NCBI GenBank assembly: GCA_030220185.1
Contig: JASPKZ010009677.1
Coordinates: 1-64,000 of the forward strand
Reading direction: 5' to 3'
Source: Diploptera punctata
Taxonomy: Eukaryota > Arthropoda > Insecta > Blattodea > Blaberidae
Length of the DNA stretch: 64,000 bases
Position numbers and translations under genes: made by a program. The notes beneath the pieces are model-generated. The model did no database searches. It was not told where the DNA came from and saw only the letters and a program-made list of their open reading frames with translations. Below are positions 12,500 through 24,361 of this stretch, one piece after another (the stretch's first letter is position 1; each line of letters starts with the position of its first letter).

Positions 12500-12730
12500 G
12501 GTTGGTACGGCCTCGAGAAGGGTACAGATGCCGACTATGTATATCTTAATAAGTCTCGAGTAATGTTACTTCGACTTTTTAGCAGCTCTGCCAGCAAGTC
12601 CTAATCCTACGTTCTCGTCATGCTCCCTGACTGCAGTCGTAATAGACTGTAGCTAACAGGATGGGACAAAAGGCGAGTTCTCAGCGCCTTAAAACTGAGA
12701 CCTGTCAGCTAAGGGAGCAAACTGCATTAA
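12500..12730. repeat. GC-richer unclassified segment
   Basis: A block of clearly higher GC content than its surroundings, flanked on both sides by GGGAGCAAA (about 12490 and 12714) followed by related bases. The paired flanks suggest an inserted unit of about 220 bp, but no family was recognised. Confidence 0.3.
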
Positions 12731-13344
12731 CAATTGTTGACTTAGAAGTTCCACCTAGTCACAGGATGAGCCAATACTGACAGACATATGGACTATGAAA
12801 AATAAATGGAAGAAGCCATCAAATCAAGGAAAAATACTCATGCTGATTGATTCTGCAAGCAGCTTGTTCCATAAATAGGTTTAATTAATGAACATAACAT
12901 TGTATGAAATGCACATTGGGATAATGCCCTTTTATTTTCACCTGGACTGCTCCTGTACACAACATGTCATATGAGTCCCATCAAATGTTTGTCCAATTAT
13001 TTTTAGGTTTATCTTTAAACAAAGAATTTATTTGATTTAAGATACATTCAAAAACTGCATCTGCGCTCTTATCCTCCAGTTTAAAAAATCCCTAAAATAT
13101 TTCATATGGCTGGTCCATGTTCTCATAAATAAAAAAACTAACGATAATTGTGATTGATCAAAGATTCCAACTCTTGTCTGCCATTATCACAGTGAAGTCT
13201 GCTTCATACATTTTCGTTTCTTTGCAAACTTCTAAAATTCATTGTTAATAGTTTTGGAAGTCTTTTTAAATACTTACTCTGATCCCATTATCTATATTGG
13301 TAACAAAATTAATTAGTCCTAGAAAGTTACTTGGATTTCCATTG
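12731..13344. other. AT-rich stretch, nothing recognised
   Basis: No open frame or repeat signature that could be supported. Confidence 0.3.
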
Positions 13345-14345
13345 TCTTTTAATCAATGCCACCAGTTTGTCATTATGACATTTACTGGTATGGCATACTT
13401 GCTATATATACAATTGAAACAGCTGGAAAGTTAGCTGGACTGGAGATAAATGAAGATAAAACTAATTATGTGAAGATGGAAGTAAATCCAGTCAATAATA
13501 CAATACAAAGAATTAACATAGGAAATTATAATTTTGAAAAAGTTACTACTTTTATATATTTAGGGGCAGAGATAAATAGTAAAGGGTTAATAACAGAAGA
13601 TATAAACCACAGAATATTAACAGGAAACAAAGCATATTTTGCGAATCTCAGTTTAATAAAATCAAAACTGTTAACTAGAACAACTAAATTAAAAATATAT
13701 AAAACCTTCATTAGACCCGTGGTAACATACTCTACTCAACATGAGTGTTAAACAAAGATGAAAATGCTTTACATATATTCGAAAGAAAGATAATAAGATG
13801 AATATATGGACAGTATTGGAGGACAATACATGGAGAATCCGATCAAATTCTGAAATTGGTCATATACTTAGAGGAAGGAGAAGAAGACCGAGAAAGAGGT
13901 GGCTACAGGATGTGGAACAAGATTTGAGGAGGATGGAAAGGGAAAGTACAGAATGAAGATGAATGGAGGAGAATTGTGAAGGAGGCCAAAACTCTCAATG
14001 GGTTGTAGTGCCAAATAGGAAGGAAGGTATGGCATACTTATATCCCACTTCTGATGTTGAGGTGCCTGGAAGGCGGTGTTTTGCTGCCCCGATGATATGA
14101 AAAGTGATGATTATGGTAATGATACGCCAAAAGAGGCCTTAATCTAATGAAGCGAGTATGATGGTGATGATAAGAGGCCAGATGGTGTTTGGGGACAGTT
14201 TGGGCCTTAAAGTTTCCTTTCATTTGTCATACAGGTGAGGAAAAAATCTCACCCAGGAAACTTATCCCGACTGAGGATTGAACTCGGGCCCACTGCATGA
14301 CAGGCAGTATGCTACCTACCTCGAGACCACAGCGGTAGATGGACT
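13345..14345 (-). mobile_element. SINE family 2 copy split by a LINE insertion
   Basis: The two halves, 13345-13400 and 14026-14345, match the SINE-2 copy split at 46155-46318/47697-47880. The tRNA-like head on the minus strand (about 14265-14335) shows a B-box in CCCGAGTTCAATCC-like sequence. The 625 bp between the halves are a LINE fragment bounded by a 14-bp duplication. Confidence 0.75.
13401..14025 (+). mobile_element. 5'-truncated LINE fragment inserted in SINE-2
   Basis: GGTATGGCATACTT occurs exactly at 13387-13400 and 14026-14039 as a 14-bp TSD. The insert codes for the post-catalytic part of a reverse transcriptase: LAGLEINEDKTNYVKM, FIYLGAEINSKG, LLTRTTKLKIYKTFIRPVVTY, then FERKIIR in another frame after a break near 13750. 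It ends with the LINE C-terminus and a GGAAGG-rich 3' end. It is dead. Confidence 0.85.
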
Positions 14346-14430
14346 TTCAGAGTTAACAGTCTTATTTAAGCCTCCTAGGGCAAGCTCAAAAGCCCCACAA
14401 AACTTCATACAATCAATAAATTTGGAAAGG

Positions 14431-14940
14431 CTACTGTCTTTAACAGGGAGGAGACCCTTTAATTCCTCCCATCGAAGGCTTAAAGGAACCGACCTGGACA
14501 GTAACCTAGTGTCCAATCCCTCACCTTCTCATGGTGCAGCTGTTAGTAATCATGCTTATGCATGATGAACGAAAGGGAAGGGCTACTCACCAATAAGCAC
14601 TGGTCAGCTTGGTGAGTTTTTCTTTTTTGACCGAATTGGTATTACTTCTTCCCATATCAATTCCCTCTTTCAACTTTTCTATCCAGTCTCCCTTGACTGA
14701 CCTCTTGTTTCTTTCGACCCTGATGGTATTAGAGTATTCGAGACCTAGGGGTTCATTTCTCCTTCCTTCCTATACCTACTTTCTCTCTATGGGTGACGTA
14801 ACCACCGCATGTGGTGCCTATTACTAAACGGTTACAACTAGTTTATTGTACTCCTTTCTGCTAAATATTGCAGTGCAAGACAGCGAATGATTTCATTATC
14901 AAGTGCTCAACATTAGATACCAACCAACCATAAATTTGGA
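14431..14940 (+). mobile_element. 510-bp non-autonomous retroelement with a LINE-derived 3' tail
   Basis: TAAATTTGGAAAGG flanks it exactly at 14417-14430 and 14941-14954 (14-bp TSD). The last 80 bp (14860-14940) match the 3' end of the RNase H-bearing LINE at 57679-60323, ending GATACCAACCAACCA. The first 420 bp do not match that LINE's coding region. It is therefore either a SINE borrowing the LINE tail or an internally deleted LINE. A related body segment is at 48578-48830. Confidence 0.75.
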
Positions 14941-15109
14941 AAGGAAATACCTGTTATTTTCCACTTGTTAATTATGTCTGAATGTTTCATCATGATATGA
15001 ATGGAAATTATGTTGTTCCACTTACACTCTTGAGGGAACTGAGATTCAACATATGTATATGTTTATTATTATCTTTATGTTGCTTTATGAATTACCAACA
15101 AAGAAACTG

Positions 15110-15500
15110 TCAACCATTGCATTCCGAAACCTACCTTGAAATTTATCCCAGAGAAGTGTGTGATGTACCAAGCCTATGTCCAAAAATGTTTCTGCCTTTT
15201 TAACTGTAAGGCACTAAATCCAGCACCAAATCTCTCCTTTAAACTATAGGGAGTAATACAACTCCTTACTGGGTGTATTGGATAACCCTCACTATCCGCT
15301 GTCCGCACTGCACCCGCATCTCTTCCCTTTGCTGTAAGTCATGCAGAGAGTCCACTTGCTATGAATGACAGGTTGCAATTCTGGCTTTGATTTCTGTGTC
15401 TTGCAGTTAAAAACGGCAGATAATTTTTTGGACACAGCCTTGGTACATCACAACACTTCTCTGGGAGAAATTTCTAGGTACGTTTTGACTTGCAATGCTT
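15110..15500. repeat. Inverted-repeat element, about 105-bp arms
   Basis: 15110-15215 and 15395-15500 are diverged inverted copies; both contain CAGAGAAGTG...GATGTACCAAG...TGTCCAAAAA in opposite sense. The 180-bp centre is not recognised. A related half copy is at 12090-12250. Confidence 0.6.
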
Positions 15501-15624
15501 GACAGTTCCCTTGTACGGTGGCCTAGATCAGACACTCTCTTTCTACTCCATGAATTTAAATTGCTATTGCCAATAGAGGATAGGAAAAAAGAAAAGAGCA
15601 TTCTTTATTTCACATGTGGATATA

Positions 15625-16125
15625 CACCGTGTCCCATTCAAACCTCCCACATTTTAATTAATCACATATCTCAAAGTATGCGGAATTATGAAATGAGGTT
15701 GGTATTAAAAGAAAGAGAAACCTGGAGAATTTTTGTTTTCATTGTTGCAGTTAATTCATCTGTTGCATGTTGAACAATAATGACATAAACACGTTTGCCA
15801 GACATCACTCCACTGGACTTCTTCCTCTGGGGGTATGTAAAAGACTGTGTATGCGACTCCAGTACAAGATCTTCATGATTTACGAACCTATATCCTTGAC
15901 ACAATTGCAACACTACCAATGGACATGTTGAACAGAATGTGGCATGAAATTGAATACAGTCTTGATATTGTTCATTCTACTATTGGTGCACATATAGAGG
16001 TGTTTTAGTGCGGCAATGAAATTCTTTGAGTTTCTGTTTCATTTAATAATGGCCTCATTTCATAATTCTACATACATTGTTAGTTATGATTAATTAAAAT
16101 GTGGGTGATTTGAATGGGACACTCT
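15625..16125 (+). mobile_element. Tc1/mariner-type transposon relic, copy 2
   Basis: TIRs begin GTGTCCCATTCAAACC and the element is flanked by TATA. The plus strand reads SPLDFFLWGYVKD then MDMLNRMWHE and a TIGAHIEVF tail: the C-terminus of a DDE transposase, broken by frameshifts. It belongs to the same family as 161-648. Confidence 0.8.
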
Positions 16126-16283
16126 GTATATGTGGATATTCAACTGTTTTATACACTGATGTGTGAAATTTTTTATTGTATATAGAGTTTTTCTTGCCTT
16201 TTTGTCTTCTGATTTATAATCAAATCAGGAGTAGGTCTTCCTAATTTGTTTCATTTTGATTCTTTCTCCAATACTTCTAGGGA

Positions 16284-16578
16284 TGCCTCTCACTGCTAGG
16301 GTCCCAAGATCGAATCTTGGTCACTCCATGTGAGTTTCATGGAGGATGTAACGGAGCTTGGGCAGGTTTTTCTCGGGGTTTCTCCCGTTTTCTCCTGCCA
16401 CAAATTTCATTTCTCCATGCTCATCCATTTAGTTTCATTTCATTCATCTGCCCCTATGACGGTGCATTAGGAGTGGTCAGCTAGCACCCTCATCATTCAC
16501 AGACCTCTAAAATATAGAGGCTTCATCTCATTCCTTGACCCGACCCTGAGTTGAACATGAGTTGATATTTTTTTATTT
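16284..16578 (+). mobile_element. SINE family 4, copy with 11-bp TSD
   Basis: ACTTCTAGGGA flanks at 16273-16283 and 16579-16589. The head carries a B-box-like GATCGAATCTTGG; the body contains TTTCTCGGGGTTTCTCCCG and a TTCATTTCATTC stretch. Other copies are at 3140, 39525 and 61900. Confidence 0.8.
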
Positions 16579-16740
16579 ACTTCTAGGGAAAGAGTAACTT
16601 CAAAAGTTGTCATTGAATTCATTTCACAGTCCACAAAATGTTCAATATATATGTTCAATAATAATATAATGGGAGTGAAATACAAGCTGTTTTTCACTTC
16701 ATCTATTCAGAGATTAATTTGACATAACAAAATTCCTTTT

Positions 16741-16874
16741 GAACCTCACTATGAGGTTTTATTTACATTTAAAATAAAATTCTTTACGTCTCACCTCATA
16801 TTCTGTCTTCTATTTTTATTATTAAAGAAGACAGTATATGAGGTGAGGTGTATAAAGAATTTTATTTTAAAATT
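16741..16874. mobile_element. PLE-type foldback (D) with 12-bp TSD
   Basis: AAAATTCCTTTT at 16729-16740 is repeated at 16875-16886. Inside, the arms around CTCACCTCATATTCTGTCTTC and its complement form a hairpin. The left end begins GAACCTCACTATGAGG. Confidence 0.85.
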
Positions 16875-16892
16875 AAAATTCCTTTTACTTCA

Positions 16893-17440
16893 TTAAAATA
16901 ATTTGGCCATATGGTTCTCAGGTTTTTTCACAAAGAAGTGCGAAGTGGAAAGATGTAGTGAGAGCCGAGTATTTCTCCCTCTTTTTCTACTAGTTGGAAG
17001 TAGCACATGACAGCCAGTTTCTGAATTTTTCTTTGTAGACACTAACCTAAAAATATTTTTGACTGCTGTTTCAAGTGATAGCACAATGAAGTGCTTGAAA
17101 CTAACCTGAATTATACATGTAACTACAATCATTTACAAGCTAGCATGATCTGAAGACAACATATTGTTGCATTTTTTCAAGAAAAGAAATATTAATTTAT
17201 ATGTACAAATACTAAAAGTTTATTTTAACAAAATTAACAATGTGCTATAGCATATTAGCACATAAGTGCCAGCTGCCATTGATAAAAAATATAAGAATTC
17301 TTGGAAGTTTGCTTCTGATTTAGTGGGCATCATTGTTGATCATGATTAGATTCATAGCTTGAATTTTGTCAGAAGTTGTATGTCCACCTTCTGCTTACAT
17401 TGTTGTATGGTGGTAGTATTTAATTTAATAATGCTGTTTA
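16893..17440. other. Unassigned AT-rich stretch
   Basis: No supported gene or repeat. Confidence 0.3.
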
Positions 17441-17442
17441 TA

Positions 17443-18473
17443 CAGGGTGTTAAAAATTATGTTTACAACGTTTCAGGGATGATAGAGGAGGTAAAAACAA
17501 ACACTTTTTTATCTGACAAAACTTAGGCATATGCACCGTTTTGCTGCTAGATGGTCTTATGGGTAGATGGCTTGACTTCCGTCACAACACGCACTGATTA
17601 GTTCTGTTTGTGCTGCTGTGTCTGCAACAAGTTAAAAGTGTCAACGAAGACTTGCAACGATAAGTGCAGTAAGTAAGTTTGCGTTTACTATCTATTCTCA
17701 TGCCTCAGCATACCTGCAATGTTGAACATGTTTACGTTTGTACTACATGGCAGTTTCCATTTGTTGTAGTGCACTGTATACAACTGATACATCACAGATG
17801 GCTGAGTACACTCTAAACAAGCTTACGAACATTCATCTTCTGTATGGGGAGAGACATGCGGGAATAGCCGTGCAGCACAGCGCCTTTAAGCAGAAAGGTT
17901 TCCAATGAGGTTACCATCTCATGTTCTGTTTCAACGAATTGATATCCGTATGCGTGAAACTGGACACGCAGACAAAGAGCTGGGAGATGGTAACCTCCTC
18001 ATTGGAAACCTTTCTGCATAAAAGTGCCGTGCTGCACAGCTATTCCCACGTGTCTCCCCATACAGAAGATGCATGTTCATAAGCTCGTTTAGAGTGTACT
18101 CAGCCATCTGTAATGTATCAGTTGTGTACGGTGCACTACAACAAATGGAAACTGCATGTAGTACAAACGTAAACACGTTTCGAAATTGCAGGTATGCTGA
18201 GGCACGAGAATGGATAGTAAACACAAACGTACTTACTGTACTTATCGTAGCAAGTCTTCGTTAACACCATGATGACCCTTTCAACTTGTTGCAGACACAG
18301 CAGCACAAACAGAACTAATCGGCGCGTGTTGTGACGGAAGTCAAGCCATCTACCTGTAAGACCATCTAGCGGCAAAACGGTCCATATGCCTAAGTTTTGT
18401 CAGATAAAAAGTGTTTGTTTTTACCCTCCTCTATCATCCCTGAAACATTGTAAACATAATTTTTAACACCCTG
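17443..18473. mobile_element. 1-kb foldback DNA transposon, each arm carrying a transposase N-terminus
   Basis: TA dinucleotides flank ends that start CAGGGTGTTAAAAATTATG. Left and right halves (about 500 bp each) are inverted copies meeting near 17955. Both arms encode, on opposite strands, the start of a helix-turn-helix region of a Tc1/mariner-type transposase: MAEYTLNELMNMHLLYGE on the minus strand (ATG near 18106) and a degraded MAEYTLNKL on the plus strand (about 17802). No DDE domain is present, so it depends on enzyme from elsewhere. Confidence 0.8.
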
Positions 18474-18779
18474 TATATGAAGTGGTATATGGCATGGTGG
18501 TGTAAGTCAGTTTTTTAAGTACACAGTTGTAAAGAAACTGCATACTGTATTTCAGATGCATCAATTATTACCATCACTTAGGATAATAAATATTTCCATG
18601 ATTATCAATATTAAACTAACTTGATTGTTTGTATACTGATTAACAAAACAGTTTTCTCAAAATTAAGAAATATGACTTACACCACTATGGTGCATACCCC
18701 TTCATATATCAGGTCATTTAATCTCATGACTCAAGGTTGGACATGAAAGGATCAACAAACTTAGCTGATTCCTCTTATT

Positions 18780-19072
18780 AAAAGTGATCCCACTACAGGC
18801 CTCAGGAGGCCCTTGGGGTAGTAGGAGGTTAAGGCTGCCACTTTTTCTTGACAATCGGCACTTGATGTCAGCCGCGTTGTCAGCCCTGCGTGACGGCCGT
18901 CTTTACCCCAGAACAAGCGTCTGGTACTCATTTCAGTTAGAGGCTGAGTCGACCCCAGGGCCATAGTGCCGCCAGAAGGTTTTGGGTCAGTTTAAAAATC
19001 CTGACCCCACCGGGACTCGAACCCTCGACCTTCCGGCTTGTAGCGCAGTGCCTTAACCACTACGCTATGGCG
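18780..19072 (-). mobile_element. SINE family 3 with 11-bp TSD
   Basis: TTCCTCTTATT flanks at 18769-18779 and 19073-19083. On the minus strand the tRNA-like head has A-box CATAGCGTAGTGGTTAAGG and B-box GGTCGAGGGTTCGAGTCC; the body ends near CAGGCCTGTAGTGGGATC. A second copy is at 50011-50295 on the plus strand. Confidence 0.9.
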
Positions 19073-19259
19073 TTCCTCTTATTTCAGGATTGAATTAATT
19101 TGATAACAGAAATTATACAAATGTGCATTATGTGTTTTCATAGTCACTTATTGGCTTGTCTGTGGTGGTGAGATTTATGCACTGCCAACCTGGTGTGTAC
19201 ATGTCTCATTCTGAAGTTGATAGACATGCATTTTCTATCATCTCTGTAGTACAGTATTA

Positions 19260-19975
19260 CCATATTTTATGGACTATAAGACACTATGAAATATAAGACA
19301 CTTTAATTTTTAAGCAATTTTAAAAGAATAACATTTTTACCATTTTTATTATTAGCTTGCAAAGCCAGACTAAAAAAATCTTACTTTGTAGAACTGTTCT
19401 GATCTTTAAAATCCCTGAAAATCATCATCTGAACTTTCTTCTTCCTCTTCATATATAAGATGGTCTTCACTGCCATCGAGAGCATTACTTAAGCCACATT
19501 TCTTGTAAGATTTAACAATAATGTCTTCTCTCACTCTAGACCATGACTTCTTTATCCACTGACACACTTGTTTGATTGTATGTCGTTTTAAAGCTCGCTT
19601 CGGCGTGAATTCATGTTGGGTTTCATCTATCATCCATTTGTTCAAGTTCATTGGCATCGTAGATTGCAATGATACATCATAGGCTAGACAGTGTTCTGGG
19701 TTGTGATAGTGGGGTGGGAGGGAATCGTTAACAAGCTTGTGAATCCCCGCAACTCATGTTTGTCACATCGGTGCACTGCTGCTGCCAGTTGAATCCAATG
19801 TTGGCCAGATAGAGATAGGTTTCCCGTGGCATCGAATATATGGCCATTTTTAAGACTGGCAGGAATTTAAAATCAAACACTGGATATTTTTATATTAATT
19901 TCGAGTATGAGACACACCTGAATTTTGGAGGCAATTTTCCAAAGAAAAAAGTGTCTTATAGTCCATAAAATACGA
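19260..19975 (-). mobile_element. Pogo/Tigger-like DNA transposon relic
   Basis: Terminal inverted repeats read TATTTTATGGACTATAAGAC. The minus-strand frame at 19406-19669 matches the C-terminal end of pogo-type transposases: VCQWIKKSWSRV, then KSYKKCGLSNALDGSED and an acidic tail. The rest of the enzyme is missing. Confidence 0.8.
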
Positions 19976-20084
19976 TATACAATTCTGGGTAGATGTCACT
20001 TGTGCAGGTAGCGATTCCCTTATGTTTTGAAACACATTTGTAGCTCATACTAGAATTGCTATCTAATGCATTCTATTAAAGAGG

Positions 20085-20335
20085 ATTCCTTTGCCAGGAA
20101 GTAATGAAAGAGGGGCATGAAAGCTTGTTGTAGGAAAGCCAGAGGGAAAACGCCCAATTGGTAGACCAAGAATTAGGTTGGAGAATAACATTAACCATCA
20201 TTTTAGGGAAGTAGATTATGCAGGAGATGATTGGAAAAAAAAATCTCAGGATAGGGATTATGGAGGGCTTATGTCCATGTGGCCATGAACCTACTGATTC
20301 GATAGTGCCAGTGAGTTAGTTTTGCTAGGAAGTAC
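20085..20335 (+). mobile_element. 3' fragment of the 36.8-kb LINE family
   Basis: Diverged match to the C-terminus and 3' end of the LINE at 36822-37500 (AAAGCCAGAGGGAAAA, GGTAGACCAAGAAT, GATAGTGCCAGTGAGT). No long frame remains. Confidence 0.75.
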
Positions 20336-20884
20336 TAGTCTAGATCTTGCTGACTTCGGCATTCTAAAGCATTCTTGATATAAATTGTCTTATCTCGTTC
20401 TGGAATGGCTAAGTTTAACATTGTGGGAACTCTCACATGATTTCTATTCTTTAGGTGATATGGACAGAATTTCTGCTTGAAATAGTTTCATTGATGTTTG
20501 AGTTAGATAATTTTTTTTAATATACCATGCATTACTATGAGTGCATGTGCTGCTCTCTCTGACATGTTTTATGAAACAGTGTCATATGTAGTCATTCCAG
20601 ATACTTGAACCCTAGTGTTATATTGATGTTTAGATAATTTATGGTAACTATTTTATTCTAGGATTTTGCCACCATTTCCGAATACCATAATTTCTGTCTT
20701 AGACTTATTTATGGAGAAGTCATTTTCATGACATCATTTATTTGGTATTCTGTGTATCTGCTCCACAGCAACGATGAAGAGTAATGGGCTCATTAGATCT
20801 CCCTGTAGGACTCCATTTGTTTGGATGATTGATCTGAAGAGTGACAAGTTATCTGATTATTTTATTATCTTGTATCTTAGTTAA

Positions 20885-21150
20885 TAAGAACACCTAAGTC
20901 ACATAGATTGTGATGGGCAAGATATGTAGAATGAATGGGAAATGAAAAAAGGGCATGGAAGCTTCTTGTAGGAAAACCAGAGGGAAAATGCCCAGCGATT
21001 GACCAAGAATTAGGTCAGAGAATAAGTAACCGCAATTTGGGGGGAAGTAGATTATACAGGGGATGTTCGGATAACATTAGCTCAGGATAGGGATGTATGG
21101 AGAGCTTATGTATATATGGGTTCGTTAGTGCTAGTGAGTTAGTTGTATCA
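20885..21150 (+). mobile_element. 3' fragment of the 36.8-kb LINE family, nested
   Basis: Contains GATGGGCAAGATATG, CATGGAAGCTTCTTGTAGG and GTGCTAGTGAGTTAGTT, as in the other tails. It splits the opposite-strand LINE between its RT blocks. Confidence 0.75.
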
Positions 21151-22489
21151 TAGGATAGATCTTATAATTGTCGTCCAGGTATTTTTTTTTTCCTCCAGGA
21201 TGTAATCTAGCTTGCAGAGTACTAGCTGCCTCTCTGTAAGGTCAAATACCTTGATAAAGTCTATAAAGATTGCATAAAATTTCATTTCTTTTTTTGATTT
21301 CTTTTAGAAGCAGCTTCTGCTTTGTATCTACCTTCCAATTCTCGTTTCAAATTTTACTTCTTGCAGAACACTGTCTACAGATTATTTGTCTGTTGTTATT
21401 TTGTACATGAAATTTGAATTGTGCTTTTTCCAGGGCTATGCTTCTGTATGTTTTCTTTTATAGAGGACTTACATTGTTAAGTGTTGCCACCATTGACTTG
21501 AGATATTGTTCATTTCTATACATTCCTTGAAGAGATTGCTCTAGATGGGATAGAGAATTTCTGTGATCTCCTTTATGAGTTTGTTGAAGAATCCCTCAAA
21601 TCCTGCTGCCTTGTTCTTCTTTAGGGAGCTTTTTCATAAGTATATCTGTATTTTTCAAGAGTGGGGGCTATGTTGGAAGAACTTTTCATGAAGTTATTCT
21701 AGATATTTTCTGTGTAGTATGTTGTTGAAGTGTTTTTCCCAGTCTTGCATGTCTTATGTTTTTGTCAGTGGCTGTTTTCAGAGTAACAAGGCAATGTAGG
21801 GATGGTCTTACAGTTTTCTTGCTTTTATTTCCCAGTATGCTGCTTTCTTATCTTTTAGAAGTTTTTTGTAACTCTTCTTTCTGCTACATATTTCTCCAAT
21901 TCAGCGTCCTCAAGATTCAGTGTTCCTGATATTGATTTTCTTTTTATATAGCATTTCTTATTGAACAAATTTAGGACCTTCCTTGAGTTTGGGTATCTCT
22001 GTTCTATTGCATTTTTGAGGAGGTCTTGTGTTGCTCTTGTAGTTTTGTCTAAATCTCCATTTTTTTTTTATTTTACGTCTTTAATTTCTAGAGTTTTCTC
22101 ATGTTTGATAGAGACAATTTTCCTCAATAATGTTTGGGGGTGGTGATTCCGATCATTTTGCCATTCTGTGCACTTGGTTATTTTCATTGGTATATATTTT
22201 TTTGTAACAGGACTGAGCCTGAAGCCTTCTACTTTCTAAGTAACAATGTAGACTCATAATTCTTTTTTTGGATTGTGCAGGTATCTAGTCTGCAGTTAAA
22301 ATCCCCAGTGATGGTGGTAGTTACTCTTTACTGTATTTATGTATCATGTAAGTCATCTCAACTATGCCTGGTGATTTCATATTCGGTGGGTAGTATGTTT
22401 CAATTATTGTAATCAATTTTATTTCCATCAATAGCACATTGTCATTTTGGATTGTATGGAAGACCAGAGTCACTCATAGTTTAACTAAG

Positions 22490-22530
22490 ACAATATGTAT
22501 ATATATATATTTTTTTTTTTTGCTTTAAGA
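22490..22530. repeat. AT and poly(T) low-complexity tract
   Basis: (TA)n followed by a T11 run. Confidence 0.8.
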
Positions 22531-22640
22531 TTGATGTAGTAAAAATCTTGGTGGTGCCCATCATCCGTTAAGAAAGTTTCCATGAATATTGCCAGTTCTT
22601 TTCCACTTGAAATTTCCATTGTGGCTAAGGCTATTGCTCC

Positions 22641-23016
22641 TTAATACCTTCAATATTCCATAGGAGAGCAAAAAAAGCAATTCAATGGCAAACTTGGAGC
22701 ATGTATCTTTATATATATATATATAATTTTGAAGGATGCTTTTTTATAGTGTTGTATTTGAAAGTGAAAGCATTACTCAGTAACATCTTTAGGTCACTAC
22801 TACTCTTTTCAAGTCGTAGCCTAAATGCTGGCACTGGGTTTCACCTTCTCCCTTGTCTTCGTCATCATCCCTCTTTCAAAACACTTTACACTACACAAAC
22901 CTACACTCCTCTCTATACACAATGCAAGAATACATCTATGTAAAGTGGTCTACTGAAGTGGTGCGTAAATTGAAAATGGACAAACTTCAAAATAGATTAT
23001 ACTCGTAATATCAATG
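22641..23016. other. Unassigned stretch with an (AT)n tract at about 22708-22726
   Basis: No gene or family repeat supported. Confidence 0.3.
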
Positions 23017-23029
23017 TAATTGTTAAACT

Positions 23030-23373
23030 GCGCTGTAGCCGAGTGGTTAAGGCAGAAAGCCTTGGCACAGAGCTGTGGGACTTGCACTGGTTCAAGCCTC
23101 TATGGGGAAAGAAATTTTTCTCATCGTATTTCAGCCAGTATGGGACCAGTGCCCACCCAGCATCTTGAGGCATTTGGGTAGCTACAATAAGTAGCGGTTC
23201 CAGGTTGAGAAAACCAGCTATAACAGCTGGGGAACTCATCATGCTGACCACATGTCACCCCTACACTGGCTAGATGATCATCTACCTCTGTGATTGACAT
23301 ATGTGGATGTGAAGTCAGCAGCCGGATGGTAGGCTAAGGGCCTTCTAGGCCTGTTGCGCCGTGGAAACTAAAC
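23030..23373 (+). mobile_element. SINE family 1 with 13-bp TSD
   Basis: TAATTGTTAAACT flanks at 23017-23029 and 23374-23386. The tRNA-like head (A-box TAGCCGAGTGGTTAAGG, B-box near GGTTCAAGCC) is followed by the body with ATCATCTACCTCTGTG. The 3' end is of the GGGCCTTCTAGGCCTG subtype. Confidence 0.9.
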
Positions 23374-23386
23374 TAATTGTTAAACT

Positions 23387-24340
23387 ATTGAAAAATTACA
23401 GTATTTTGTAGTTATTACAAATGCATTAAGTGCTAATCGGATTTAAATTAATTGTTCTGGCCAATTTTGTAGTTTCTTTTCTTTAAAGGTCTTAGTGGAT
23501 CCTTTTGTCTGAATTACCTCGCATTTGATATCTCCTTCAATGCTGTGCTTCTATAGATATTGCTTTACTTTTTCTGCTGAGGTCAATTCAATCTTCCAAC
23601 AAAGATCCATGGTTCTTTCACCAGTCTACAGATCTTTATCTTCCTTCCTTATCCCAACTACTGTCATTCTTCCTTCAGAACAATCCTCCCTCCCTATTGT
23701 TCTTGAAATAATTTTTGTATATCAATAATCTACAACCTATAACCCATGACATTACTTCCCCTCTAATAGAAATAATACTCAGAATTAAAAAAAAAAAAAA
23801 AAAAAAGAAGGAAAAAATAGAACCAGGACCTCACAAAATCCTTTTATCCTGATATGAGCAAATGTGAAGAACAGAAGTGTAAGCACTGTTGTTTTGGTAC
23901 CATATGAATCTTGATACGGATAAAATGAATAATGAAGTTCCATTGTGGTCTTAGTCACAATAGAAAATTAGTACTTGCATCCTCAACTTAATACATTTTA
24001 AAAATTTGAAGTTCTTTCGGAATCCATTTCCTTCATCAGCAGAAGATATTATTATTGTTTTACTTATGATTTTGTAGAGAGGGTGTCTCCTATTTGTTCT
24101 CTGTTTTAAATATCAGTTTCTCTTTTTTCTTCTTCTTCATTTTGCTATATCTTCATTCGAACATTCCATAAATCTATTAACAATTTAAAAGGGTATTCTG
24201 TGTGCAGTTCATAATTTTTCAAGTTTTTAAATCAAAATTTTCAGTCATCTCATAAAGCGATAACCATTCTCTGACCAATTGATGATCCAAATTGCAGTCT
24301 GTTCACCTTAAATGATGTTACTGTGCCAGCATATATATAT
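23387..24340. other. Unassigned AT-rich stretch with an A20-class run
   Basis: An A-rich run is at 23789-23807. No gene or known repeat was recognised. Confidence 0.3.
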
Positions 24341-24361
24341 ATACACACACTAGCACATAAT

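Larger units (their letters stand above)
20640..22640 (-). mobile_element. Decayed LINE ORF2 (endonuclease to reverse transcriptase)
   Basis: Minus-strand fragments in LINE order: ITGDFNCRLD (endonuclease, about 22290-22320), FYAIFIDFIKVFDL (RT, about 21240-21280), NGVLQGDLMSPLLF (RT, about 20790-20820) and a SKTEIMVFGNGGK block (about 20660-20700). The frames are riddled with stops. A younger LINE tail sits inside at 20885-21150. Confidence 0.7.
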
